Under the pieces are notes generated by a model. The model searched no databases. It saw nothing but the letters and a program-made list of their open reading frames with translations, and was not told where the DNA came from. A DNA stretch of 64,000 bases from DASYKT01 sp963718105. Lineage in GTDB: Bacteria > Acidobacteriota > Blastocatellia > Pyrinomonadales > Pyrinomonadaceae. A program made the translations under genes and the position numbers. Of the stretch, positions 57,501 to 64,000 are shown piece by piece. The stretch lies in contig OY970352.1 in the NCBI GenBank assembly GCA_963718105.1, positions 186,001-250,000 on the forward strand. The letters are read 5' to 3'. Numbering within the stretch: position 1 is the first letter of the stretch; every line of letters starts with the position of its first letter.

Positions 57501-58457
57501 TCATTTAAGGTTCTGCTGAAAGAAATCTATCACCCGCTGGTCGTAAAGGTCGGCTTCCTCGGGTTTGGTATTGATGGCGCCCAGGCCGGATTGGGCCAGG
57601 TCCAGTTTTGCTTCGACTTTATTTTGTTTCGGCAGGCACTGGCTGAGTTCCAGCGTCGAGGCTTTCCATTGCGTGGCGTCGGAGCCCGACAGCAGCAGTA
57701 TCTGCCGTCCGTTCAAACCCGCCACCTGCTGGCAGAGAGAAGCTTCGCGGTAGCAGGCATTGTGATAGAGACGATTGCCGCGGGCGGCCAAAAGACCCGT
57801 CACCGCGCCGGCAAAAGGGAAGCGATTTTTAACCACGGAGCCTATCAGGTCGTCCGCCCTCATCGGGACGGAATCGAGCACCAGCGTTTTGATCTCAGGC
57901 ATTGAAGCCGCACCGGACATTGCCGCATAAGCTCCCATCTCCAGGCCGTAAACGCCTATATTTTCGCCGATCAGCGCAGTACCGCTGGTTGACTTAACAT
58001 CGCGGAGAAATTTGACCGCGGCCGCTATGTCATCCGCTTCGCAAACACCGAAAGTAGATGTTTCCTTTTCAAAGTTCTCGCCGTGGCCGCGCTGTTCGGG
58101 CATCAAAACGGTGAAATTGGTCTGCTCGTTTATTTTTACTCCGAGGTTCAGCATCCAGGAACGGTCGGTGCCGTACCGGTGCAGGAGTATCACTGCCGGC
58201 AGGTTTTCACCGCCGCGCAGCAGCCAGCCTTTTGCTCCCGTTCCGTCGCTGTTTGACCACGATTCATCCGTGATCCGCGCCCCGCGCGTGCTCAGCCGCC
58301 CATATTGTTCCGGCGTGACCAGGTATTGCGCATGAGGCGGGTTAGATGAGACATGCGCCAGCCAAACGGACGTACCGATACCGGCTACAATAAGGAAAAT
58401 AGCAACGGGTAGAATGAGTTTGAGAAAGCTGCGGAAAAGTTTTTTAACAGAGGCCAT
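57501..58457 (-). CDS. Membrane-anchored alpha/beta hydrolase-fold protein without catalytic serine
   Basis: The 318-residue protein has an N-terminal membrane helix (about 13-34) and an alpha/beta hydrolase domain: ILLHRYGTDRSW near 90-101 and MPEQRGHGENF near 119-129. The nucleophile elbow reads GLEMG (171-175), so Ser is Glu173. The acid strand LLLSGSDATQW keeps Asp260, but the last segment (SGLGAINTKPEEADLYD) has no His where one is expected. It is therefore probably not an ester hydrolase. The fold assignment is secure, and a binding or scaffolding role is an inference. It is convergent with the TPR gene and divergent from the S55 gene. Confidence 0.82.
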   Translation of the reverse strand: MASVKKLFRSFLKLILPVAIFLIVAGIGTSVWLAHVSSNPPHAQYLVTPEQYGRLSTRGARITDESWSNSDGTGAKGWLLRGGENLPAVILLHRYGTDRSWMLNLGVKINEQTNFTVLMPEQRGHGENFEKETSTFGVCEADDIAAAVKFLRDVKSTSGTALIGENIGVYGLEMGAYAAMSGAASMPEIKTLVLDSVPMRADDLIGSVVKNRFPFAGAVTGLLAARGNRLYHNACYREASLCQQVAGLNGRQILLLSGSDATQWKASTLELSQCLPKQNKVEAKLDLAQSGLGAINTKPEEADLYDQRVIDFFQQNLK

Positions 58458-58519
58458 TGTTTTTGTTTTGACGAAAAGACGCGTTAATGCATCAAAATGA
58501 ATTGAAGATAGAACTCGTG

Positions 58520-58547
58520 CGGGAAAAAATTAGATTGGTTTTTCCCG
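58520..58547. promoter_or_regulatory. Perfect 9-bp inverted repeat between divergent genes
   Basis: CGGGAAAAA (58520-58528) and TTTTTCCCG (58539-58547) form a perfect palindrome with a 10-base spacer in the 200-bp gap between divergent genes. It could be an operator or a hairpin that stops antisense transcription. Confidence 0.45.
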
Positions 58548-58657
58548 AAATACTTAGTAAAATCGGCGTAGTAAATCGGGTCACCATTATTAAGTTTAGC
58601 ATTAAATAGGACAGCAGGAAAAGACTTTTCTAACGCGGCTCTGGCAGATATAACAAT

Positions 58658-60559
58658 ATGAACGGAAAAGAAGTAAATAAAGTAGTTTGGGCGTTTCTGG
58701 CGGTGGTTTTCTTAGGCGCGGCAGTGTTTGCGCAGGCTCCGGCTGCTTACAGCGGCGGCGGGGCCGGCAGGACGGCAAATGCGGCCATTTTGCCGCTGAG
58801 CGAGGTCAAAACCGGGATGAAAGGCACCGCGCGAACCGTTTTTCAGGGCTCGGAAGCTGAAGAGTTCACGGTTGAGATCCTCGGTGTCTTGCCCGGCGGG
58901 GTAGGCCCGAAACAAGACCTTATCATCGGCAAACTGAGCGGAGCGAACGTTGCGCGCACCAGTGTCTTTGCCGGAATGTCCGGCTCACCGGTATATATAG
59001 ACGGCAAGATCATCGGGTCGATCTCTTATAGTTTTCCTTTTTCCAAGGAACCGATCTGCGGCATCACGCCGATCCAGCAGATGATCGGCATCTTTAAACA
59101 AAATCTGGGCTCGAACACGGCATCTCAGGCGGGGTCACAGGCATCTTCCCACGCAAGGGCTTTTACCCTGGCGGAATTAAAGGGCCAACCGGTCCAGAAT
59201 TTCGATCCGGGAAGAGAAACCTTCAAATCGTTTCTCTCAACGCCGGATGCGAATTCGCCGCTGGCACCGCTGGTCGGACAGCAGTTTATGCCGATCGCCA
59301 CGCCGCTCACCTTTAACGGCATCAGCCAATTAACACTTAATCAATATGCGCCGCAGCTTATGTCGGTGGGATTAATGCCGGTCATGTCTGCCGGCGGCAG
59401 CGCGGAAATAACTCCGCTGGTTAAGGCAAATGAGAACACGCTGCAGGGCGGCGATTCGGTTTCGATGCAGCTTGCCCGGGGAGATTATTCGATGGCGGCG
59501 GCGGGCACCGTTACCATGCGTGACGGCGAGCAGGTCTACGCCTTCGGTCACCCGTTTCTAAGCCTGGGGATCACGGACCTTCCGATGTCGGAATCTTCGG
59601 TGGTGACGGTCGTGCCGAGCGTGAACAATTCATTCAAGCTTGCCGTGCCGGGGGCGATGGTCGGCACAATGACACAGGACCGCGCCACGGGCGTGTACGG
59701 CAAGATCGGGCAGAGCCCGAATATGGTGCCGGTCAAATTGAAAATGCAGACCAGCCGCAACCAGGTCGAGACCTACGAATTCGAAGTGGCCAAGGATGCG
59801 TTTTTAACACCCATCCTGTTAAGCATGACGACGTTCAATTCGATCGTGGCGAACGAAAAATCGCTCGGCGACGCGACCATCTCGGTCGAAGGAAAAATAA
59901 ACATTAACGGACAGGAACCCATCCTGATCGGCCGCCGCTTCTCGTCGGGCAATACGGCGCAGTTGGCCGCCGGGGCGGCGACGCTGCCGATGAGCTTATT
60001 GCTGCGGAGCGGGTTTGACGATATCGATGTCCGCGGCGTGGAGCTGAATATTACGGCGACCGACGGAAAAAAGACGGCGCAGCTACAGCGCGTGACCCTT
60101 GACCGCACGGAAGTCAGGCCCGGTGAGACATTCGAAGTACAGGCTTTTATGCGTTCCGATTCGGGCAAGGTTTTTGTGCAAAAAATTCAGGTAAAAGTGC
60201 CCGCGGATGTTCCGGCCGGCGCGCTCGTGGTGGCGGTGGCCGACGGCGATTCGCTGGATGTTCTTTCCGCCAATAAATCTTTTGTGCCGAAAGACGTCAC
60301 TGAACTGGTCAAAACCATCAACCGGGTAAAGAAAGACGACCGGATGTATGTAGAGACCTATCGCATAACAAGCGGCGCGGTTATCGGTTCGAATGAACTG
60401 CCGAATTTGCCGCCTTCGGTTTTAGCGACGCTTAACAACGACCGGACGGCGGGCGGTTTTCTGCCGCGCATGATCACGGCCCTTAGTTCGCAGGAAATTC
60501 CGCTGTCGGAATATGTCATCTCCGGTTCGCAGGCGCTGACAATTCAGGTCGTCAGATGA
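58658..60559 (+). CDS. Exported SpoIVB-type (S55) peptidase-domain protein
   Basis: The 633-residue protein has a signal peptide (about 1-25). LPLSEVKTGMKGTARTVFQG opens the S55-like domain. The serine motif AGMSGSPVYIDGKIIGSISY is at about 105-124 (Ser110 likely catalytic). YAFGHPFLSLGI (about 293-304) supplies the probable His. In SpoIVB the His motif precedes the Ser motif; here the order is reversed. The middle region (about 180-280) and the C-terminal half hold beta-rich sequences of unknown type. Possible role: protease or inactive relative in the periplasm. The next gene starts 9 bp after the stop. Confidence 0.83.
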   Translation: MNGKEVNKVVWAFLAVVFLGAAVFAQAPAAYSGGGAGRTANAAILPLSEVKTGMKGTARTVFQGSEAEEFTVEILGVLPGGVGPKQDLIIGKLSGANVARTSVFAGMSGSPVYIDGKIIGSISYSFPFSKEPICGITPIQQMIGIFKQNLGSNTASQAGSQASSHARAFTLAELKGQPVQNFDPGRETFKSFLSTPDANSPLAPLVGQQFMPIATPLTFNGISQLTLNQYAPQLMSVGLMPVMSAGGSAEITPLVKANENTLQGGDSVSMQLARGDYSMAAAGTVTMRDGEQVYAFGHPFLSLGITDLPMSESSVVTVVPSVNNSFKLAVPGAMVGTMTQDRATGVYGKIGQSPNMVPVKLKMQTSRNQVETYEFEVAKDAFLTPILLSMTTFNSIVANEKSLGDATISVEGKININGQEPILIGRRFSSGNTAQLAAGAATLPMSLLLRSGFDDIDVRGVELNITATDGKKTAQLQRVTLDRTEVRPGETFEVQAFMRSDSGKVFVQKIQVKVPADVPAGALVVAVADGDSLDVLSANKSFVPKDVTELVKTINRVKKDDRMYVETYRITSGAVIGSNELPNLPPSVLATLNNDRTAGGFLPRMITALSSQEIPLSEYVISGSQALTIQVVR

Positions 60560-60568
60560 GATCTTATT

Positions 60569-61099
60569 ATGATGGGCGATGTCGAAAAACTTATGCGGGC
60601 GGCCACCTACGCCGCCCAGAAACATCGCTCACAACGGCGTAAGGGCGCTGACGCCGATCCCTACATAAATCATCCTATACACGTAGCGGCGCTGCTGGCG
60701 GAGGTCGGCGTTACGGACACCGATGTTCTGGCGGCCGCGCTTCTTCATGACGTGATCGAAGATACCGATACCAAACCTGAAGAGATCGAAGCCATCTTTG
60801 GCCCGCGCATCCGCGGACTGGTGATGGAATTGACGGACGACAAGACTCTTACCAAAGCCGAGCGTAAACGAAAGCAGGTCGAACACGCGCCTCATCTGTC
60901 CGACGAAGCAAAGCAGATAAAGATCGCCGACAAATACAGCAATATTTCAGACATCATGGAAAACCCGCCCCACAATTGGAACGACGAACGCCGGGCTGAA
61001 TATATCAGATGGGGGGAAGAGGTCTTTACCGGCCTGCGCGGGGTCAACAGGAATTTAGAACATGCCTTCGAGGAATTAATCAATAAGGCAAAAGTTTAG
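60569..61099 (+). CDS. HD-domain hydrolase, MESH1/SpoT-hydrolase-like
   Basis: The 176-residue protein is a stand-alone HD domain close to the ppGpp hydrolase half of RelA/SpoT: AATYAAQKHRSQRRKGADADPYINHPI, the HD pair in AAALLHDVIEDTD, and the later IKIADKYSNISDI. Metazoan MESH1 and small alarmone hydrolases share this layout. It would remove pyrophosphate from (p)ppGpp or a related nucleotide. Two in-frame ATGs (60569, 60572) are adjacent. It is 9 bp from the S55 gene stop, so likely co-transcribed. Confidence 0.9.
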   Translation: MMGDVEKLMRAATYAAQKHRSQRRKGADADPYINHPIHVAALLAEVGVTDTDVLAAALLHDVIEDTDTKPEEIEAIFGPRIRGLVMELTDDKTLTKAERKRKQVEHAPHLSDEAKQIKIADKYSNISDIMENPPHNWNDERRAEYIRWGEEVFTGLRGVNRNLEHAFEELINKAKV

Positions 61100-61101
61100 C
61101 T

Positions 61102-61198
61102 TGGGAGCGCGGACGTCTCGCCCGCATTGTACGCGCAGCGTTTCGGAATATTTTTTAGGCTGCAAAGCAGCCTTTGCGGACGAGACGTCCGCGCTCCA
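61102..61198. repeat. Palindromic intergenic element, family B (copy 4)
   Basis: Arms 61102-61126 (TGGGAGCGCGGACGTCTCGCC...) and 61175-61198 (TGCGGACGAGACGTCCGCGC...) are inverted with few mismatches. An inner GGCTGCAAAGCAGCC hairpin matches the inner hairpin at 26466-26580. It fills the convergent gap before moaE. Confidence 0.92.
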
Positions 61199-61202
61199 AT
61201 CG

Positions 61203-61613
61203 TTAACTTTCCACCCAAGCCGAACCATCCGCATAAAATTCTTTTTTCCAGATCGGGACGGTTTTCTTTAGCTCGGTGATCAGCCAGGCGCACGCTTCAA
61301 AGGCGTCTTTGCGGTGCGGCGCGGCGACCGTTACCACTACGCTGGTTTCACCGATCTCCAGTTTTCCCAGGCGGTGAATTATTCCGACGTGAGAAATTTC
61401 AAACTTTTCCCGTGCGAGTGCACACAGCTTTTCCATCTCTTTAAGCGCCATCGGTTCGTAGGCTTCGTAGGTGAGATATAAGGTTTGTTTGCCCCGCGTA
61501 AATTCGCGGACATAGCCGTCGAGCGTCACCGTGGCGCCGCATTCAGGCAGCACGAGGCGGCGGGCGGCTTCGCCTATATCGATAAGATCAGTTGTGAGTT
61601 CGAAAAAATCCAT
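61203..61613 (-). CDS. moaE: Molybdopterin synthase catalytic subunit MoaE
   Basis: MoaE converts precursor Z to molybdopterin using sulfur carried on MoaD. The 136-residue protein (ATG 61613; a TTG two codons upstream is possible) has GATVTLDGYVREFTRGK, YEAYEPMALKEM, HRLGKLEIGE and the active-site KKTVPIWKKEFYADGSAWV. The length is normal. It is 7 bp or so from moaD and the last gene of a four-gene minus-strand run. The rest of the molybdenum cofactor pathway is not in the window. Confidence 0.95.
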   Translation of the reverse strand: MDFFELTTDLIDIGEAARRLVLPECGATVTLDGYVREFTRGKQTLYLTYEAYEPMALKEMEKLCALAREKFEISHVGIIHRLGKLEIGETSVVVTVAAPHRKDAFEACAWLITELKKTVPIWKKEFYADGSAWVES

Positions 61614-61626
61614 CCGCAAAAAATTA

Positions 61627-61890
61627 TCATCCGCCCGAAACCGGCGGGAAAAAAGCGAGTTCGTCGCCGTCCTTTAAAGCTTCGCCGCCATTTGCATATT
61701 CTTCGTTCAGCGAAAAAAGTAAAGACCCCTGATAGCGTTCGCTGAGCAGCGGGTAGGCGGATAAGACAGACTCTTTGGCATTCGCGGCATTAACTCCGGC
61801 GGGAAGGGTGATCTCCTCATTCCTTTTCCCGGTGAGTTCTGGCGCCGCGCCAAAAAACAGCACATTCACTTTTATTGATCCGGCGGTCAT
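61627..61890 (-). CDS. moaD: Molybdopterin synthase sulfur carrier subunit MoaD
   Basis: The 87-residue ubiquitin-like protein ends in the required Gly-Gly (PPVSGG), which becomes thiocarboxylated. KVNVLFFGAAPELTGK and LLFSLNEEYANGGEALKDGDELAFFPPVSGG fit MoaD. Its ATG overlaps the stop of the Lon-like gene (ATGA), and moaE follows. Both points support a co-translated unit. Confidence 0.95.
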   Translation of the reverse strand: MTAGSIKVNVLFFGAAPELTGKRNEEITLPAGVNAANAKESVLSAYPLLSERYQGSLLFSLNEEYANGGEALKDGDELAFFPPVSGG

Positions 61891-62603
61891 TGGTCGAGGT
61901 CGATCTTCTTTTTGCTGTGCCCGTTGGTTTTGGATACCTGCGCTATCATCGCGGTTTCCTCGATCTTTTCCACTGCCTGCTTGAGCACTGTGCGAAGGCG
62001 TTCCAGGCGTTTTACGGTCGAGCGGGTCTTCATCAATTCAAATTTTACGGAGTTTTCAAAATTGAAGGCGGCGGAAATAAGATAAGAAAGTTCCTGCGGC
62101 GCGATATCGGGAAGCTCAGGCATCGGGCTGCGGTCGCCGCTGATGCTGTGGGCGGCGTTGGCGACGCGAGTAAAAAGTCCGGTAACCTCCGTGGAAAGCG
62201 CCGAAAGCGCCGAAAGTTTTTCCGCATCTTCTTCTTCGCGATCTTCAAAATAAGTTACTTCGCCGGCCAGGTATGGTTCGCCGGTTTCCGTATACTCGTC
62301 AAAGCGGTAGCGTATTATTCCCGTGATCACGATATTGGAACGCCCGTCTTCCAGCGGCTGAACTTCGCGTATTTCGGCTGCACAGCCAAAATGACCGGCG
62401 GGCGGAATCGGCTCTTCCGATTCCTGCGGCTCGAAATAGGAAAGCCCGAAAAGACGGTTTCCCGCCTGAATATCGTCGAGCATTTTGCGGTAGCGCGGTT
62501 CAAAAATATGCAGCGGAATTATCTCTCCCGGCATCAGAATGACCGGCAGGGGAAATATCGGCAATTGCCTGGCGCCTCGTACTTTTTCCATCGCGTCTGA
62601 CAT
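61887..62603 (-). CDS. Lon substrate-binding (LAN) domain protein
   Basis: A 238-residue protein consisting of a Lon N-terminal-type domain without the AAA or protease parts: RQLPIFPLPVILMPGEIIPLHIFEPRYRKML (about 12-42), FGLSYF, and EVQPLEDGRSNIVITGIIRYR. The C-terminal about 80 residues are helical. Such stand-alone domains may act as adaptors, substrate binders or peptidases, but no role is established. Its stop overlaps moaD (ATGA), and sbcD lies 10 bp upstream. Confidence 0.9.
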   Translation of the reverse strand: MSDAMEKVRGARQLPIFPLPVILMPGEIIPLHIFEPRYRKMLDDIQAGNRLFGLSYFEPQESEEPIPPAGHFGCAAEIREVQPLEDGRSNIVITGIIRYRFDEYTETGEPYLAGEVTYFEDREEEDAEKLSALSALSTEVTGLFTRVANAAHSISGDRSPMPELPDIAPQELSYLISAAFNFENSVKFELMKTRSTVKRLERLRTVLKQAVEKIEETAMIAQVSKTNGHSKKKIDLDQ

Positions 62604-62613
62604 CTATGCACCT

Positions 62614-63867
62614 TTATACACTTTGCCCGGCGATCGTGGCCGCGATAAAATCCGCTATCTTTTCCGGTTCTTCATCGCTTAGGGCCATTTTTTTTGCGCC
62701 GATAATAGCATCCGTCACCGGCGTCGGATCTTGTTTGTAACGAGCGTCGCGCGCAATAAGATCTTCGACCACCCGGCGCTCCAGGTCTTCGCGGGTGATA
62801 TCCTCAGCCGTGTCCGCCGCCACGGCGTATTCCACCGGGACGGTGTGATTCCGCAGCCGGACGTGCAGCGCGCCGGTCATTTTTTGCGCTTCCTCTCGTA
62901 TCTTTTGCACTTCGAGCAGGGAATTCGGAAAACCCAGGTGGCCCCGCAAAGTGATCTCTACTATCGGCGGCGAGCTGTCCGTGTCCCAGGTTTTGCCGCT
63001 TACTTTTTTCAACACTCCTTCGGTAACCAACTCCGTAGTCATATCGGCCCCGACGGTAAAAGGAATTCTTTCAAAAGGCCGCTGCCGGTAATTTTGTAAA
63101 TGCTCGGCATTTACCTCAAGCTTTTCATCCACTTCAACCAGAAAGACGCCGCGCGTTTCCTTAAACTCTTCAATATTGGTTATTTCCAGCGAACCGGGAT
63201 TAAAACACCAATTATCGATGTCGAACATTTTATGCGTATGCCCGAGCGCGACATAGTCGGTGACAGATTTAAGTTCTTTCAGGCTGGCCAGCGAGAGCGA
63301 CGGCAGCGGATGAGTTTGGTGGCCTTCGACATCGGTATGCAGCATGAGAATATGAAACGCGCCTTCGCGGCGATTTTCGTTGATCCCCTCGGTGAGCATC
63401 GGGATCGCCACATTCGCCGAAGCGCCGTACCATTTCGAGCCGAAAATACGCGCCGGGCCGATGTCGATGAACGAGCCTTCGTTTTCACTCTCGTCCCATG
63501 GCTCGTATTGCACCTTGCCGTTTTCGACGTGCGGTTCCAGCAGTTTCAGCAGCCCCCAGGCGGAAAGCGAGCGCAGCCAGCTAAACGCGTTGCCGGAGCC
63601 GGCCTGATCGTGATTGCCTTCGATAACGACGACGGGAATATTATTTCTTTTTAACAATTCCAGCCCCGCTACGGCATGATTCATCGCCTGCGGTTCCACA
63701 TTGCGCTTATGAAAAAAATCGCCGGCGATAATGACAAAATCAACTTGGGCTTCAACCGCGTATTTTTTCAGCGCATCATACCAGGCGAGAAAAAAATCCT
63801 TCGGACTCTCTTCCAACTGGTAACGCGTGCAGCCCAGATGTATATCCGCGATGTGAAGAAACTTCAT
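62614..63867 (-). CDS. sbcD: SbcD/Mre11-type DNA repair exonuclease (YhaO-like)
   Basis: The 417-residue protein has the calcineurin-like nuclease domain: HIADIHLG (5-12), IIAGDFFHKRNVEP (about 46-59), VIEGNHDQAGSG (about 81-92), MLHTDVEGH and ALGHTHKMF later. These are the five phosphodiesterase motifs with Asp/His metal ligands. The C-terminal part is the capping/DNA-binding region. No SbcC or AddAB-like partner is visible before the edge. Length is between E. coli SbcD and YhaO, and a YhaO-type partner could follow beyond the window. It probably processes DNA ends. Confidence 0.88.
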   Translation of the reverse strand: MKFLHIADIHLGCTRYQLEESPKDFFLAWYDALKKYAVEAQVDFVIIAGDFFHKRNVEPQAMNHAVAGLELLKRNNIPVVVIEGNHDQAGSGNAFSWLRSLSAWGLLKLLEPHVENGKVQYEPWDESENEGSFIDIGPARIFGSKWYGASANVAIPMLTEGINENRREGAFHILMLHTDVEGHQTHPLPSLSLASLKELKSVTDYVALGHTHKMFDIDNWCFNPGSLEITNIEEFKETRGVFLVEVDEKLEVNAEHLQNYRQRPFERIPFTVGADMTTELVTEGVLKKVSGKTWDTDSSPPIVEITLRGHLGFPNSLLEVQKIREEAQKMTGALHVRLRNHTVPVEYAVAADTAEDITREDLERRVVEDLIARDARYKQDPTPVTDAIIGAKKMALSDEEPEKIADFIAATIAGQSV

Positions 63868-63931
63868 AATATTTACTTCAATTATACGCTAATTTCTAAA
63901 ACTATCAGACCGGCCATTTCCACAATTTTAT

Positions 63932-64000
63932 TTCGGAATAGATAAAAGATGATAGATGATAACGGATAGATCGGATCTGCTATCTTTCATCTATCAATTC
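63932..64000. repeat. Palindromic element, family D (copy 3, cut by the window edge)
   Basis: TTCGGAATAGATAAAAGATG begins the left arm at 63932, and GATAACGGATAGATCGGATCT forms the centre. The right arm is only partly present at the edge. The sequence matches the two other family D copies. Confidence 0.8.

Overview
The window looks like chromosomal DNA of an Acidobacteriota member, most likely class Blastocatellia (Pyrinomonas-like). This is inferred from gene content, not from a marker gene. The hints are an ankyrin protein with a Cys-rich N-terminal module, proteins with carboxypeptidase-regulatory-like domains, a zinc-ribbon/TonB fusion, an S55 (SpoIVB-type) secreted protein, a CarD-type regulator and BshA of bacillithiol synthesis. 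No rRNA, tRNA, phage gene, transposase or CRISPR array was seen.

Layout. 1-1436: 5' part of a cyclooxygenase-like haem peroxidase running off the left edge. 1.7-7.1 kb: an esterase-like hydrolase, the ankyrin protein, the TonB-like protein and recN. 7.3-14.3 kb (minus strand): a sorbosone-dehydrogenase-like protein, then a compact run of bshA, a 46-residue membrane protein, a Na+/solute symporter and a large exported PIG-L protein. 14.4-21.5 kb: a phosphate/polyphosphate island (PPK2, Ppx/GppA, CBS protein, SixA-like phosphatase, phoU, phoB-like, phoR-like) with a clear Pho-box-like array before phoU. 21.7-29.7 kb: carD, queF, a PilZ protein, heme A synthase, tlyA, a Cys-cluster protein, a GNAT protein, NAD kinase, a dicarboxylate-type symporter and a rhomboid protease. 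29.8-38.6 kb (minus strand): two metallo-beta-lactamase-fold proteins, small membrane proteins, an M16 peptidase, an SPFH protein with a triplicated N-terminal module, a GxxExxY protein and an orphan Cys-containing protein. 38.8-53.1 kb: M14 peptidase, threonine dehydratase, OPT transporter, exported and lipoproteins, PilZ, M19 dipeptidase, proline iminopeptidase, HNH protein, TatA. 53.2-63.9 kb: methyltransferase, SDR, acyl-CoA synthetase, TPR protein, a hydrolase-fold protein without catalytic residues, the S55 protein, an HD hydrolase, and the minus-strand run sbcD-lon-like-moaD-moaE.

The most striking non-genic property is the density of long imperfect inverted repeats between genes. At least ten sequence families occur, some at four sites, with arms of about 16-30 bp. 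Some are nested inside others, and some supply stop codons or terminal codons of neighbouring genes. They look like non-autonomous REP/MITE-type elements whose mobilising enzyme is not in this window.

Most genes are housekeeping, nutrient uptake, protein turnover and envelope functions. Physiologically coherent groups are the Pho/polyP island, the uptake/peptidase genes (M14, M16, M19, Pip, OPT, symporters) and the molybdopterin-synthase pair.
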